The notes under the pieces are model-generated. The model searched no databases. It was not told the DNA's origin and saw only the letters and a list, made by a program, of their open reading frames with translations. Positions 1 to 8,583 of a stretch of 64,000 bases of DNA are shown here, piece after piece. Source of the stretch: Flavobacteriaceae bacterium (GTDB lineage Bacteria > Bacteroidota > Bacteroidia > Flavobacteriales > Flavobacteriaceae); NCBI GenBank assembly GCA_947451525.1, contig CANFZM010000005.1:83075-147074 (forward strand), given 5' to 3'. The position numbers and the translations under genes are program-made. The stretch's first letter is position 1; every line of letters starts with the position of its first letter.

Positions 1-98
1 AGATATTTTACAACTTCAAAAGTATGATTGGATGTTTCTAAGAATGCCAAACATTCTCTAGATTTTCCGCATCGTGGATTGTGGTAAATTGTTATCAT
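1..98 (-). CDS. ArsC/Spx-family thioredoxin-fold protein, N-terminus only
   Basis: The minus strand from the ATG at 98 reads MITIYHNPRCGKSRECLAF and stays open to the window edge, giving 32 codons. A beta strand followed by NPRCGKSR is the active-site start of the ArsC/YffB/Spx family: thioredoxin fold with a redox cysteine (Cys10) in a CxxS-type position. Family members include glutaredoxin-dependent arsenate reductases and uncharacterised YffB-like proteins. The fragment cannot separate these. It is too short for most ORF callers and the rest lies outside the window. It is divergent from the CPBP gene at 193. Confidence 0.8.
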   Translation of the reverse strand, partial: MITIYHNPRCGKSRECLAFLETSNHTFEVVKY

Positions 99-192
99 TT
101 TTTTTAATAAAGTAAGAATATATGTATTTTTTGTAGTATTTTAGTCGTTGCAAATGTAGTATTTGTTGTGCTATATAATTTAAAATTAAACT

Positions 193-1125
193 ATGTTTAT
201 TGAACAAGGAATAAAAAAAAGTAATGAATTTTGGAAATACATTTTAGGTTCCATCCTTATTATTGCGGCTTCTACTTTGGGTCAAATTCCTTTGGGAATT
301 GCGGTTGCTTTTAAGTCTTTAAAATCGGGTAAAATCCCAACAGACACTAATGCTGCTATTAATTTATTAGATTCCAATCTGTCTTTATTTTTAATAATGT
401 TATCCTTTGTTTTTGGATTTATCGGACTAATATTGGTAGTGAAATATTTTCATAAACAAACTTTACTAGAAGTTACTACTTCTAGAAAAAAAGTAGATTG
501 GAGTAGGGTGTTTTTCTCTTTTGGTTTATGGGCTTTGTTTACTATTGGAACTACTTTTATAACTTATTATTCTAATCCAGGTGAATTAGTTTGGAACTTT
601 AAACCCATTCCGTTTGCCATATTATTTGTAATTGCAACGCTATTAATTCCTATTCAAACGACCACTGAAGAATATGTTTTTAGAGGTTATTTAATGCAAG
701 GATTTGCTAATTTGGCTAAAAATAAATGGTTTCCATTAGTGATGACTTCGGTTATTTTTGGTTCCATGCACATCTTGAATCCAGAAGTAGTCAAAATGGG
801 TTATTTTGTTTTAGTTTATTATATAGGAACTGGTTTGTTTCTCGGTATTCTTACTTTAATGGATGAAGGTATCGAATTATCGCTTGGTTTTCATGCTGCC
901 AATAATTTAATTACCGCATTATTAGTAACTTCCGATTGGACTGCTTTACGAACCAATTCGATATTTAAAGATACTTCTACGCCCGGCGGTGTATTGGAAA
1001 TTTTTATTCCAGTATTGGTAGTTTATCCGATACTACTATTTATCTTTAGTAAGAAATACCAATGGACCAATTGGAAAGAAAAATTAACCGGAAACATAAC
1101 ATTAGAAAATAATATAAATACCTAA
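193..1125 (+). CDS. CPBP family intramembrane glutamic endopeptidase
   Basis: 310-residue polytopic membrane protein of the CPBP (CAAX protease and bacteriocin-processing, Abi) family. The signature motifs are all present: EEYVFR with Glu159, Glu160 and Arg164, a histidine at 193 (FGSMHIL), and HxxxN at 234-238 (GFHAANN). These form the intramembrane catalytic site in the Rce1/CPBP fold. About eight hydrophobic segments are visible. Substrate unknown; bacterial members have been linked to membrane-protein processing and bacteriocin immunity, but nothing here points to a bacteriocin. The next gene starts 4 bp after the stop codon, so the two are probably co-transcribed. Confidence 0.88.
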   Translation: MFIEQGIKKSNEFWKYILGSILIIAASTLGQIPLGIAVAFKSLKSGKIPTDTNAAINLLDSNLSLFLIMLSFVFGFIGLILVVKYFHKQTLLEVTTSRKKVDWSRVFFSFGLWALFTIGTTFITYYSNPGELVWNFKPIPFAILFVIATLLIPIQTTTEEYVFRGYLMQGFANLAKNKWFPLVMTSVIFGSMHILNPEVVKMGYFVLVYYIGTGLFLGILTLMDEGIELSLGFHAANNLITALLVTSDWTALRTNSIFKDTSTPGGVLEIFIPVLVVYPILLFIFSKKYQWTNWKEKLTGNITLENNINT

Positions 1126-1129
1126 TATC

Positions 1130-2173
1130 ATGATTAATCCAACGTATGAAAATGTACACAATCATTTTAAATTAAATGGTTTTCACCTCAATAGAGAAGA
1201 TTTATGCCGTGTTGCTTATAGTTTTATTAAAGAAGGCGAAGATTTTGAAAAACCAGTAGGTGATTTTCTTTTAGATTGGTTTGATAGCAAGCCGTATATT
1301 GAAATGCAAACATCTGGTTCAACAGGAATTCCTAAAACCATTAAAGTAGATAAACAAGCAATGGTGAATTCGGCGATTGCAACGGGAGATTTCTTTGGTT
1401 TACAATCTGGAAATAGAGCCTTACAATGTTTACCTGTGAAATATGTTGCTGGAAAAATGATGTTAATTCGATCTATCGTATTAGGATTAGATTTAGATTA
1501 TGTTGCTCCAACTTCCCACCCTATGAAAGGCTTGGAAGATAAATATGATTTTGCTGCGATGGTGCCAATGCAGGCTCAAAATTCATTAAAAGAATTGCAA
1601 AACGTTAAAAAACTTATTGTTGGTGGTGCTAGAATAAGTGCCTCTCTTGAAAAAGAATTAATGAAATTGCCAACCGAGGTTTATGAAACCTACGGCATGA
1701 CCGAAACCATTACCCACATTGCTGCCAAAAAAGTAGGGGAAGAGGTGTTTACGGTTTTACCGCATGTTACTATTTCGTACGACGATAGAAACTGTTTGGT
1801 AATTCATGCACCTAAAATTATTGCTGAAGATACTGTAGTAACCAACGATTTGGTAGAATTAGTCAACGAAAATCAATTTAAGTTTTTAGGTAGAATTGAT
1901 AACGTAATTAATAGTGGTGGCATAAAAATTATGCCCGAACAAGTAGAACAAAAACTGGACGGAAAACTAGATAGACGATTTTTTATCACTTCTAAAGAGG
2001 ATAAAGAATTGGGAGAAAAAGTAGTATTAATAGTAGAAGGGGATTCCTTTGCCATTGATACTGCTATTTTTGATTGCTTGGATAAATACGAACATCCAAG
2101 AGAAATCCTTTTTGTGTCTAAGTTTAAAGAAACTGAAAACGGGAAAGTTTTACGTAAAGAAAGCTTAAAATAA
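1130..2173 (+). CDS. menE: AMP-binding ligase, probable o-succinylbenzoate-CoA ligase
   Basis: 347-residue member of the ANL (acyl-CoA synthetase) superfamily. The phosphate-binding loop TSGSTGIPK is at residues 61-69, the YGMTET motif is near 188, and the hinge aspartate region (FLGRIDNVINSGG) and catalytic lysine region (ENGKVLR) are near the C-terminus. It is much shorter than classical MenE (about 450-490 aa) because the N-terminal part is reduced; short forms of this type are usual in Bacteroidota. Proposed role: activation of o-succinylbenzoate in menaquinone synthesis. No other men genes are in the window, so the substrate is inferred from family resemblance only. Confidence 0.75.
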   Translation: MINPTYENVHNHFKLNGFHLNREDLCRVAYSFIKEGEDFEKPVGDFLLDWFDSKPYIEMQTSGSTGIPKTIKVDKQAMVNSAIATGDFFGLQSGNRALQCLPVKYVAGKMMLIRSIVLGLDLDYVAPTSHPMKGLEDKYDFAAMVPMQAQNSLKELQNVKKLIVGGARISASLEKELMKLPTEVYETYGMTETITHIAAKKVGEEVFTVLPHVTISYDDRNCLVIHAPKIIAEDTVVTNDLVELVNENQFKFLGRIDNVINSGGIKIMPEQVEQKLDGKLDRRFFITSKEDKELGEKVVLIVEGDSFAIDTAIFDCLDKYEHPREILFVSKFKETENGKVLRKESLK

Positions 2174-2187
2174 TTTATAAAAAAGTT

Positions 2188-2313
2188 AACACGAATTCCA
2201 CGAATTGGCACAAATTAGTAAAACTTGAAATTACACAAATTTAATTTGCTTTTAGCAAATGAGTGAAATTAATTAAGAAAAATTTATTTGTGTAAATTCG
2301 TGGAATTCGTGTT
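2188..2313. repeat. Inverted-repeat intergenic element, copy 1
   Basis: A 126 bp element bounded by perfect 19 bp inverted repeats (aacacgaattccacgaatt at the left, its exact reverse complement at 2295-2313). The interior holds a second small hairpin (atttgct/agcaaat, near 2243-2259). It has no ORF. It lies between the convergent menE-like and M1 peptidase genes, so it could also act as a terminator, but it lacks a clean T-tract. Confidence 0.85.
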
Positions 2314-2322
2314 TAAAAAGTT

Positions 2323-2439
2323 GACACGAATTTCCACGAATTAGTAATATGTGCTATTTCACGAATTTAATTTGCTTTTATCAAATGACTGAAATCAATA
2401 AAGTAAAATTTATTAGTGTAAATTCGTGGAATTCGTGTT
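2323..2439. repeat. Inverted-repeat intergenic element, copy 2
   Basis: Directly follows copy 1 in the same orientation and is its diverged tandem duplicate. It has the same right arm (aattcgtggaattcgtgtt, 2421-2439), a left arm with one extra T and one substitution, and the same interior words (aatttaatttgctttta and caaatga). The interior hairpin is damaged by a substitution. Confidence 0.82.
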
Positions 2440-2449
2440 GAAAAAACTT

Positions 2450-4072
2450 TTACTCTTTAATTAAATCCACATAAAAATCATTGGTGAGCACTTCAACTTC
2501 ATCAAGGGATTTTATTTTAATACTAGAAATTTCCCACTCCAAAGTTGGCTGAATTCGTATTTCTTTTCCGTTAACTTTTATGTCTATTGGCATATTAAAT
2601 TTGGATTCGGAAGCCGTCCAACGGTATTCTAATTTATTTTTATTTATTCGAATTAATAGTTCGGGAATAGTAGTGTATCTTAAGTACTGATTAAAAATAG
2701 GGGTTAAATCCATACCGCTTTCGGTGTTAAAGAAATTTATAACCGTGCCAGTATCAATTATTTTATGACGGAAAGTATTGGAATAATCCAATAAAATCTT
2801 CCACCACAAATTTTCATTTTTTATAACATGACGCAAAGTATTTAAAAGCAATGCACCTTTGTAATACATATCTCCCGATCCTTCTTTGTTTACTCCGAAA
2901 GGTCCAATAATAGGTTCGTCATTACTTACGTTTTGCTTCATCCCGTTCATGTATTTCTGCGCTTTTTCAGCACCAAATTGACATTCCAAATAGACTACTT
3001 CAGTGTACATGGTGAAGCCCTCGTGAATCCACATATCGGCAATATCTTTGGAAGTGATGCTATTTCCAAACCATTCGTGTCCACTTTCGTGGATAGTGAT
3101 GTAGTCAAATAATAACCCAATTCCTGTACCCGACAAATCACTTCCTAAGTAACCATTTTTGTATTTATTACCATAAGAAACAGCACTTTGGTGTTCCATA
3201 CCTAAATAAGGAGTTTCAACCAATTTGTAACCATCTTCTTTAAAGGGATAAGTTCCAAATTTACTTTGAAAACAAGTTAGCATTAGTTTCGCTTCTTCAA
3301 AATGGGATTTGGCTTTCACTTCATTTTCTTTTAATACATAATAATCTAAATCTAAATCGTCTAGATTATCGTGTATGTGCGCAAAATCGGCAATATTTAT
3401 AGTAATATCATAGGTGTTAATTGGGTTTTTAACTTCCCAATCCCAACGGGTATAGCCATTTTTCAAGTCTTCACTACCCATTAATCTTCCGTTAGAAACA
3501 TCCATTAACCCATTAGGAACAGCCACTTTTATGGTCGCTCCATTATCAGGCTCATCGCTTTGCGAATCTTTACAAGGATACCACAAACTAGCACCTGTTC
3601 CTTGGCAGGCCACCGCTACCCATGGTTTTCCTTGTTTGTCTTTGGTGAAAACAAATCCGCCATCCCAAGGTGCATTTTTGGCAACTATAGGTTTTCCAGA
3701 ATAGTAAAAACAAATTTTCTCTTCATTACCACTATTCAAATTAGTAGGAAAATCAATAAAAACCGCATTGAATTCTCTTTTGTAATTTAATTTCTTTGAA
3801 TTGAAAACAATAGAATCCACTTGCATATTTTCAAATAAATCTACCTGAATTTTTTTAGTATTGGACACTACTTTAAAACTAATACCATTATACCCAACAA
3901 TTGATTTATCTTCAATATTAATTTTGATATTTAAGTCGTATCGCAACACATCATAACAAGTTCGTTCGGCTCGCAAACCTCCTTGTAGCGTGTCTTTTCT
4001 AGTAGTGGTTTCTTGGGCTGAAAGACTTTGGAAACCTAAAATAAATAAGAAAACAAAAAGTAGTTTTTTCAT
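2450..4072 (-). CDS. Secreted M1-family metallopeptidase
   Basis: 540 residues with a signal peptide (MKKLLFVFLFILGFQSLSAQ, cleavage near 19-20). The gluzincin zinc site is intact: HESGH at 328-332 followed after 18 residues by Glu351. A GMEH stretch at 291-294 sits where M1 aminopeptidases carry GxMEN, so the exopeptidase motif is altered. The N-terminal M1 beta domain precedes the catalytic domain; the large C-terminal helical domain of aminopeptidase N is missing, which fits the short Bacteroidota M1 proteins. Probably periplasmic or exported, acting on peptides. The carboxylase gene ends 11 bp upstream, so the two may share a transcript. Confidence 0.88.
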   Translation of the reverse strand: MKKLLFVFLFILGFQSLSAQETTTRKDTLQGGLRAERTCYDVLRYDLNIKINIEDKSIVGYNGISFKVVSNTKKIQVDLFENMQVDSIVFNSKKLNYKREFNAVFIDFPTNLNSGNEEKICFYYSGKPIVAKNAPWDGGFVFTKDKQGKPWVAVACQGTGASLWYPCKDSQSDEPDNGATIKVAVPNGLMDVSNGRLMGSEDLKNGYTRWDWEVKNPINTYDITINIADFAHIHDNLDDLDLDYYVLKENEVKAKSHFEEAKLMLTCFQSKFGTYPFKEDGYKLVETPYLGMEHQSAVSYGNKYKNGYLGSDLSGTGIGLLFDYITIHESGHEWFGNSITSKDIADMWIHEGFTMYTEVVYLECQFGAEKAQKYMNGMKQNVSNDEPIIGPFGVNKEGSGDMYYKGALLLNTLRHVIKNENLWWKILLDYSNTFRHKIIDTGTVINFFNTESGMDLTPIFNQYLRYTTIPELLIRINKNKLEYRWTASESKFNMPIDIKVNGKEIRIQPTLEWEISSIKIKSLDEVEVLTNDFYVDLIKE

Positions 4073-4083
4073 GATATATTGTA

Positions 4084-5712
4084 TTATACTTGAATCACTC
4101 CCAAATTAAACTTTTTCTCAATAGGAGAGTGGTTGGCTGCTTCAATTCCCATAGAGATCCAGGTTCTGGTATCTAGTGGATCAATGATGGCATCGGTCCA
4201 TAATCTTGATGCTGCATAATAAGGAGAAACTTGCTCGTCGTAGCGGGCTTTTATTTTGTCAAATAATTCTTTTTCTTTTACTTCGTCAATCACTTCGCCT
4301 TTGGCTTTTAGTGAGGAGGCTTCAATTTGCGCCAATACTTTAGCGGCTTGCGTGCCACCCATTACGGCAAGTTCGGCACTTGGCCATGCAAAAATCAATC
4401 TAGGGTCGTAGGCTTTTCCGCACATGGCATAATTTCCTGCACCATAAGAATTTCCTACAATAACCGTGAATTTTGGTACCACCGAATTGGCTACAGCATT
4501 CACCATTTTGGCACCATCTTTAATGATTCCGCCATGTTCACTTTTGGATCCTACCATAAATCCGGTAACGTCTTGCACGAATACTAACGGAATTTTCTTT
4601 TGGTTGCAATTAGCAATAAATCGTGTTGCTTTATCTGCGGAATCCGAATAGATTACACCACCAAATTGAATTTCGCCTTTTTTAGTTTTAGAAACAATAC
4701 GTTGGTTGGCCACAATTCCCACTGCCCAGCCATCAATTCTGGCATAACAGGTTATAATTGACTTTCCATAATCTTCTTTGTACATATCCATCTCCGAATT
4801 GTCTACCAATCGTTTGATGATTTCCATCATATCGTATTGCTCGGTGCGGGCTTTAGGAATAATTCCGTAAATATCTTGTTCGTCTAATGCTGGTTTTTCT
4901 GATTTAATTCGGTTAAATCCTGCCTTATCATAATCCCCAATTTTACCTACAATGCTTTTAATTCTATCCAAAGCATCTTTATCGTCTTTGGCTTTATAAT
5001 CGGTAACCCCCGAAATTTCACAATGGGTGGTAGCACCCCCAAGGGTTTCGTTGTCTATATTTTCGCCAATGGCAGCCTTTACTAAATAACTTCCAGCAAG
5101 AAAGATACTTCCAGTTTTGTCTACAATCATTGCTTCGTCGCTCATTATTGGGAGGTAAGCACCACCAGCAACACAGCTTCCCATAACAGCAGCAATTTGT
5201 GTAATTCCCATGCTACTCATTTGGGCATTGTTTCTAAAAATTCGTCCGAAATGTTCTTTATCTGGGAAAATTTCATCTTGCATTGGTAAATAAACCCCTG
5301 CCGAATCGACTAAATAGATAATAGGCAAACGGTTTTCCATGGCAATTTCTTGCGCGCGAAGATTTTTCTTAGCAGTAATTGGGAACCAAGCACCAGCTTT
5401 AACGGTAGCATCATTAGCAACCACAATGCATTGTTTTCCATGGATATAACCAATTTTCACAACTACACCACCAGAAGGACAACCACCATGCTCGGCATAC
5501 ATTCCGTCTCCAACAAAAGCACCAATTTCAATGCATTTTGCTTTTGCATCCAATAAATAATCTATTCGTTCCCGAGCCGTCATCTTGCCTTCGGCATGCA
5601 ATTTTTCTATTCTTTTTTCTCCACCTCCAAGTTTTACTTTGGCAAATCGGTGTTTTAAATCGGATAAAAAAAGTTTATTATGATCTTCGTTTTTATTGAA
5701 GTTAAGATCCAT
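4084..5712 (-). CDS. Acyl-CoA carboxylase, carboxyltransferase (beta) subunit
   Basis: 542-residue carboxyltransferase with two crotonase-like halves. The motif GNSYGAGNYAMCG and the AWPSAELAVMGG stretch resemble methylcrotonoyl-CoA carboxylase beta rather than propionyl-CoA carboxylase. The family transfers CO2 from carboxybiotin to an acyl-CoA, here possibly in leucine or isoprenoid breakdown. No biotin carboxylase/biotin carrier subunit lies in the window, so the holoenzyme partner is encoded elsewhere. The start at 5712 (MDLNFNKNEDHNKLF) leaves a 157 bp divergent promoter region to the DUF47 gene. Confidence 0.9.
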   Translation of the reverse strand: MDLNFNKNEDHNKLFLSDLKHRFAKVKLGGGEKRIEKLHAEGKMTARERIDYLLDAKAKCIEIGAFVGDGMYAEHGGCPSGGVVVKIGYIHGKQCIVVANDATVKAGAWFPITAKKNLRAQEIAMENRLPIIYLVDSAGVYLPMQDEIFPDKEHFGRIFRNNAQMSSMGITQIAAVMGSCVAGGAYLPIMSDEAMIVDKTGSIFLAGSYLVKAAIGENIDNETLGGATTHCEISGVTDYKAKDDKDALDRIKSIVGKIGDYDKAGFNRIKSEKPALDEQDIYGIIPKARTEQYDMMEIIKRLVDNSEMDMYKEDYGKSIITCYARIDGWAVGIVANQRIVSKTKKGEIQFGGVIYSDSADKATRFIANCNQKKIPLVFVQDVTGFMVGSKSEHGGIIKDGAKMVNAVANSVVPKFTVIVGNSYGAGNYAMCGKAYDPRLIFAWPSAELAVMGGTQAAKVLAQIEASSLKAKGEVIDEVKEKELFDKIKARYDEQVSPYYAASRLWTDAIIDPLDTRTWISMGIEAANHSPIEKKFNLGVIQV

Positions 5713-5841
5713 ATTGTGTATATATTTTTGAAATGCTAAAGTACGAAAACGATTTCAATAGAGATAGTTCTAATTTTTTATTATTTTAAAAAATATATTT
5801 CATTTTTAGAATTAATTAATACTCTCTTAACATTAGTTATA

Positions 5842-5849
5842 TACATTTG
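5842..5849 (+). promoter_or_regulatory. Bacteroidota -7 box for the phosphate operon
   Basis: tacatttg fits TAnnTTTG and lies 20 bp before the ATG at 5870. No convincing TTG -33 element is seen at the right distance. Confidence 0.45.
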
Positions 5850-5869
5850 CATTGTAAAAATCGTTAAAA

Positions 5870-6514
5870 ATGACATTAAACAATATTTTCCAATTTCTAG
5901 TTCCAAAAGACAAAAAATTCTTTCCTTTATTTGAACAAGCATCTGCTAATTTAGTTGTATTGGCAGAAACACTTCATGAAGCAGTAAATGCACCCAAATT
6001 AGAACGGGAAGATTATTTTAAAAAAATAGAAGAACTTGAGGCTATTATTGAAGAAATTACACACCAAACACACTTAGAATTAAGTAGAAATTTTATCACT
6101 CCATTTGATAGAGAAGATATTCACTCTTTAATCAAAGCGATTGATAATGTTGCGGATAATATGCATGGTGCTGCAAGCAGAATGCGTTTGTATCAAGTAG
6201 AGAAAATCACAAAATCTATAAGAAAGTTAACCGAAATTAATTTGGAAGCTTGTCAATTGATAAGTGTAGGAATTAGGGAACTTAAAGATATGGGTAATCC
6301 TAAAGCGATTAAGGAAACTTGCAAGAAAATTAATAAATTAGAAAGCAAAGCAGATTCCGTATTTGATAAAGCAGTTGCTGATATTTTTGAAAATGAAACA
6401 GATGCAAAAAATATCATAAAATACAAAGAAGTACTTTCAGCCTTAGAAATGGCATCCGATAAATGTAAAAGTGTTTCTAATGTAATGGAGCAAATTGCTG
6501 TAAAACACTCTTAA
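5870..6514 (+). CDS. DUF47 family (PhoU-like) protein, Pit accessory
   Basis: 214-residue all-helical protein of the DUF47/PhoU-like family (COG1392). The N-terminus FLVPKDKKFFPLFEQA and the DREDIHSLIKAIDNVAD segment are typical. Members are encoded next to Pit-type phosphate transporters and are thought to modulate them; the exact mechanism is not settled. Here the Pit gene starts 27 bp downstream on the same strand, with no terminator between. Cytoplasmic; predicted metal-binding acidic clusters as in PhoU. Confidence 0.9.
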   Translation: MTLNNIFQFLVPKDKKFFPLFEQASANLVVLAETLHEAVNAPKLEREDYFKKIEELEAIIEEITHQTHLELSRNFITPFDREDIHSLIKAIDNVADNMHGAASRMRLYQVEKITKSIRKLTEINLEACQLISVGIRELKDMGNPKAIKETCKKINKLESKADSVFDKAVADIFENETDAKNIIKYKEVLSALEMASDKCKSVSNVMEQIAVKHS

Positions 6515-6541
6515 ATAATACTATAATTTAGACATTCCAAT

Positions 6542-7825
6542 ATGACTTTACTAATTGTAATTATAGTACTTTCTTTATTATTTGATTATATAAATGGATT
6601 TCATGATGCGGCTAATTCAATTGCTACCATTGTTGCTACTAAAGTATTAACTCCTTTTCAGGCCGTTTTATGGGCTGCTTTTTTTAATTTTTTAGCCTAC
6701 TGGGTTTTCGGATTTGGTGTTGCCGATACAGTTGCCAAAACAGCAAAATCGGAGAATATAGATTTAACCGTAATTCTTGCAGGGGTTATAGCAGCAATAA
6801 TTTGGAATTTAATTACCTGGTGGAAGGGAATTCCTTCTTCCTCATCCCATACTTTAATTGGGGGTTTTGCTGGTGCAGCTGTTGCTCATGCAGGATTTCA
6901 TGTGGTAAATTGGTACAAGCCAGGAGAAGATGGTGGTTTGCCATCGGGAGTAGCAGTAGTTATTGCCTTTATAGTTTTAGCTCCTTTATTAGGTATGATA
7001 ATTTCGTACTTCATTTCTATTTGGATGATGTATGCTTCTAAAAAGAATATTGCTCCCAAAATAGTTACCTTAATCTTAATGGCTTTGGTAGTTTGGTTTT
7101 TATCTTTAGTAATGAAATTTGATCTTGAAAAACCTAGATGTGAAAGTCACTTTTTGGCTATTATAATCGAACCATCTAATATTAAATGGTTATTAGTAGG
7201 TATTATCTTTTTTAGTTTGGCAATTTTCAATTTGGTTTTTAGTAGTTTGTCTACCGCTAAAGCAGAAAAAGTTCTTAAGAAAATGCAATTATTATCCTCA
7301 GCATCTTTTAGTTTAGGTCATGGTGGGAATGATTCTCAAAAAGTTATGGGTATTATTGCAGCAGCAGTTGCAGTTTACATTCATAGCAATGGCGTATCAG
7401 TAGATTCTATGCCCGAATGGTTGCAAGTAGTTTTGCCTAATGAAAAAGAGGGTATAAAAGCACAAATGCCTGAATGGATTCCAATAGCTTGTTATTCTGC
7501 CATTGCTGCAGGTACTTTAAGCGGTGGTTGGAAAATTGTTAAAACAATGGGGTCTAAAATCACTAAAGTGACTGCCTTTGAAGGTGTTGTAGCCGAATCG
7601 GCTGGTGCATTAACCTTGTTTATGACCGAGCATTTTAAAATACCAGTATCCACTACACATACTATTACAGGATCTATTATTGGAGTAGGAATCACTAAAA
7701 GGGTTTCTGCAGTACGATGGGGAATTACAGTTAAACTTATCTGGGCTTGGGTATTAACAATTCCTGTTTCGGCATTAATAGCAGCATTAGTTTATTACTT
7801 TATAAATATTTTTATCAAGCATTAA
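6542..7825 (+). CDS. pitA: Inorganic phosphate transporter, Pit family
   Basis: 427-residue multi-pass inner-membrane protein. It carries the two Pit signature repeats: GFHDAANSIATIVATK near the N-terminus and GHGGNDSQKVMGIIAAAV in the second half. Each is followed by an SSSHTLIGG / STTHTITGS motif, which reflects the internal duplication. Low-affinity, proton-driven uptake of metal-phosphate is the family function. Forms an operon with the DUF47 gene and is followed by a strong hairpin terminator. Confidence 0.93.
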   Translation: MTLLIVIIVLSLLFDYINGFHDAANSIATIVATKVLTPFQAVLWAAFFNFLAYWVFGFGVADTVAKTAKSENIDLTVILAGVIAAIIWNLITWWKGIPSSSSHTLIGGFAGAAVAHAGFHVVNWYKPGEDGGLPSGVAVVIAFIVLAPLLGMIISYFISIWMMYASKKNIAPKIVTLILMALVVWFLSLVMKFDLEKPRCESHFLAIIIEPSNIKWLLVGIIFFSLAIFNLVFSSLSTAKAEKVLKKMQLLSSASFSLGHGGNDSQKVMGIIAAAVAVYIHSNGVSVDSMPEWLQVVLPNEKEGIKAQMPEWIPIACYSAIAAGTLSGGWKIVKTMGSKITKVTAFEGVVAESAGALTLFMTEHFKIPVSTTHTITGSIIGVGITKRVSAVRWGITVKLIWAWVLTIPVSALIAALVYYFINIFIKH

Positions 7826-7884
7826 TAATTTTTCTAAATAAGATTTTTTAATAAAGTTTTATAATTACAACCAATTTATTTATT

Positions 7885-7938
7885 CCCAATGTTAAGTTTT
7901 CGTTTAAAACGAAAACTTAACATTGGGTTATTGTTTTT
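7885..7938 (+). terminator. Very long perfect hairpin terminator after pit
   Basis: Positions 7885-7927 form a perfect 21 bp inverted repeat around one central base (arms begin cccaatgttaag and end cttaacattggg). A T-rich stretch (ttattgtttttta) follows. Function as the pit operon terminator is inferred from position. Confidence 0.8.
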
Positions 7939-7951
7939 TATTGTAAATTTG
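7923..7951 (+). promoter_or_regulatory. Promoter of the lysine-rich protein gene, overlapping the hairpin
   Basis: TTG at 7923-7925 and taaatttg at 7944-7951 are 18 bp apart, matching the Bacteroidota TTG-N17-23-TAnnTTTG consensus. The -33 element lies inside the right arm of the upstream terminator hairpin. The start codon is 55 bp further on. Confidence 0.5.
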
Positions 7952-8005
7952 TTAACCTTAATTTTACATTCAGTTAACGGTAAATTAATTTTATAAATAC
8001 CAACT

Positions 8006-8485
8006 ATGATAAAAAAAACAGATACAACAAACGAACTTGCTCAAGATTCTAACGAAATTATTAATAACAATTTAGAATCTACAAATGAATCAACTTCCCA
8101 ATCTTTACAAGAAGTTGAAATTAAGGCAGAACCTACTAAATCTAGAAGTAGATCAAGAGTAGTAAAGAATGAGGAAAGTGAAATTATAATTGATGATGTT
8201 TCTGTCGTTAATACCGATGAAAAATTAGAAGAAACAGAGTTAGAAACTAATAAAAAAATTAAAAAGGAAAAAAATATGAAAAACTCCGAAAAAGAGATTG
8301 CAAAAAAATTGAAAGATAAAAAGAAAGCTAAAGTAAAAAAAGACAAGCAAAAGGAGAAGGATAAAGCAAAAAAACAAAAAGCGAAAAAGAGAGAAAAAGC
8401 TAAAAAGCAGAAAGCTAAAGATAAGGCTAAAGCGAATAAAAAAGCCAAGGCTAAAAGAAAATCAAAATCAAAAAAGAAAAAATAA
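8006..8485 (+). CDS. Bipartite acidic/lysine-rich low-complexity protein
   Basis: 159 residues. Residues 1-80 are rich in Glu, Asn, Ser and Thr with a short SRSRSR stretch near 47-52. Residues 85-159 are almost entirely Lys with Ala, Glu, Asp, Gln and Arg, resembling the tails of histone-H1-like bacterial nucleoid proteins. No signal peptide or membrane segment. It has its own promoter and terminator, which argues that it is real, although codon composition is skewed to A. A nucleic-acid-binding role is plausible from charge alone; no domain is recognised and the function is unknown. The long antisense Phe/Leu-rich frame is an artefact of the AAA-rich sequence. Confidence 0.7.
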   Translation: MIKKTDTTNELAQDSNEIINNNLESTNESTSQSLQEVEIKAEPTKSRSRSRVVKNEESEIIIDDVSVVNTDEKLEETELETNKKIKKEKNMKNSEKEIAKKLKDKKKAKVKKDKQKEKDKAKKQKAKKREKAKKQKAKDKAKANKKAKAKRKSKSKKKK

Positions 8486-8500
8486 TATAGTTTACCCACT

Positions 8501-8528
8501 AAAACCGATGTTTGCGCATCGGTTTTTT
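8501..8528 (+). terminator. Intrinsic terminator after lysine-rich gene
   Basis: Stem aaaaccgatg / catcggtttt with a 6-base loop and a T-run on the plus strand. Confidence 0.8.
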
Positions 8529-8544
8529 AGTACATAATTAACAC

Positions 8545-8572
8545 TTGTTTTCTATGCTTATTATTACATTTA
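8545..8572 (+). promoter_or_regulatory. Promoter of dienelactone hydrolase gene
   Basis: TTG at 8545-8547, a 17 bp spacer, then tacattta at 8565-8572 (one mismatch to TAnnTTTG). It decides the start of the next gene: the possible upstream TTG start codon at 8545 is the -33 element itself, so translation should begin at the ATG at 8584. Confidence 0.45.
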
Positions 8573-8583
8573 CAATAAAAATT

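Noticed and set aside
193..2173. CPBP protease as part of a bacteriocin or immunity locus
   Set aside because: No small peptide, ABC exporter or radical SAM gene is nearby; the neighbour is a menaquinone-type ligase.
8041..8499. Open frame of 152 codons antisense to the lysine-rich gene (Phe/Leu/Ser-rich)
   Set aside because: It is the reverse complement of AAA/AAG/GCT-rich sequence, so the hydrophobic composition is an artefact; no promoter or family match.
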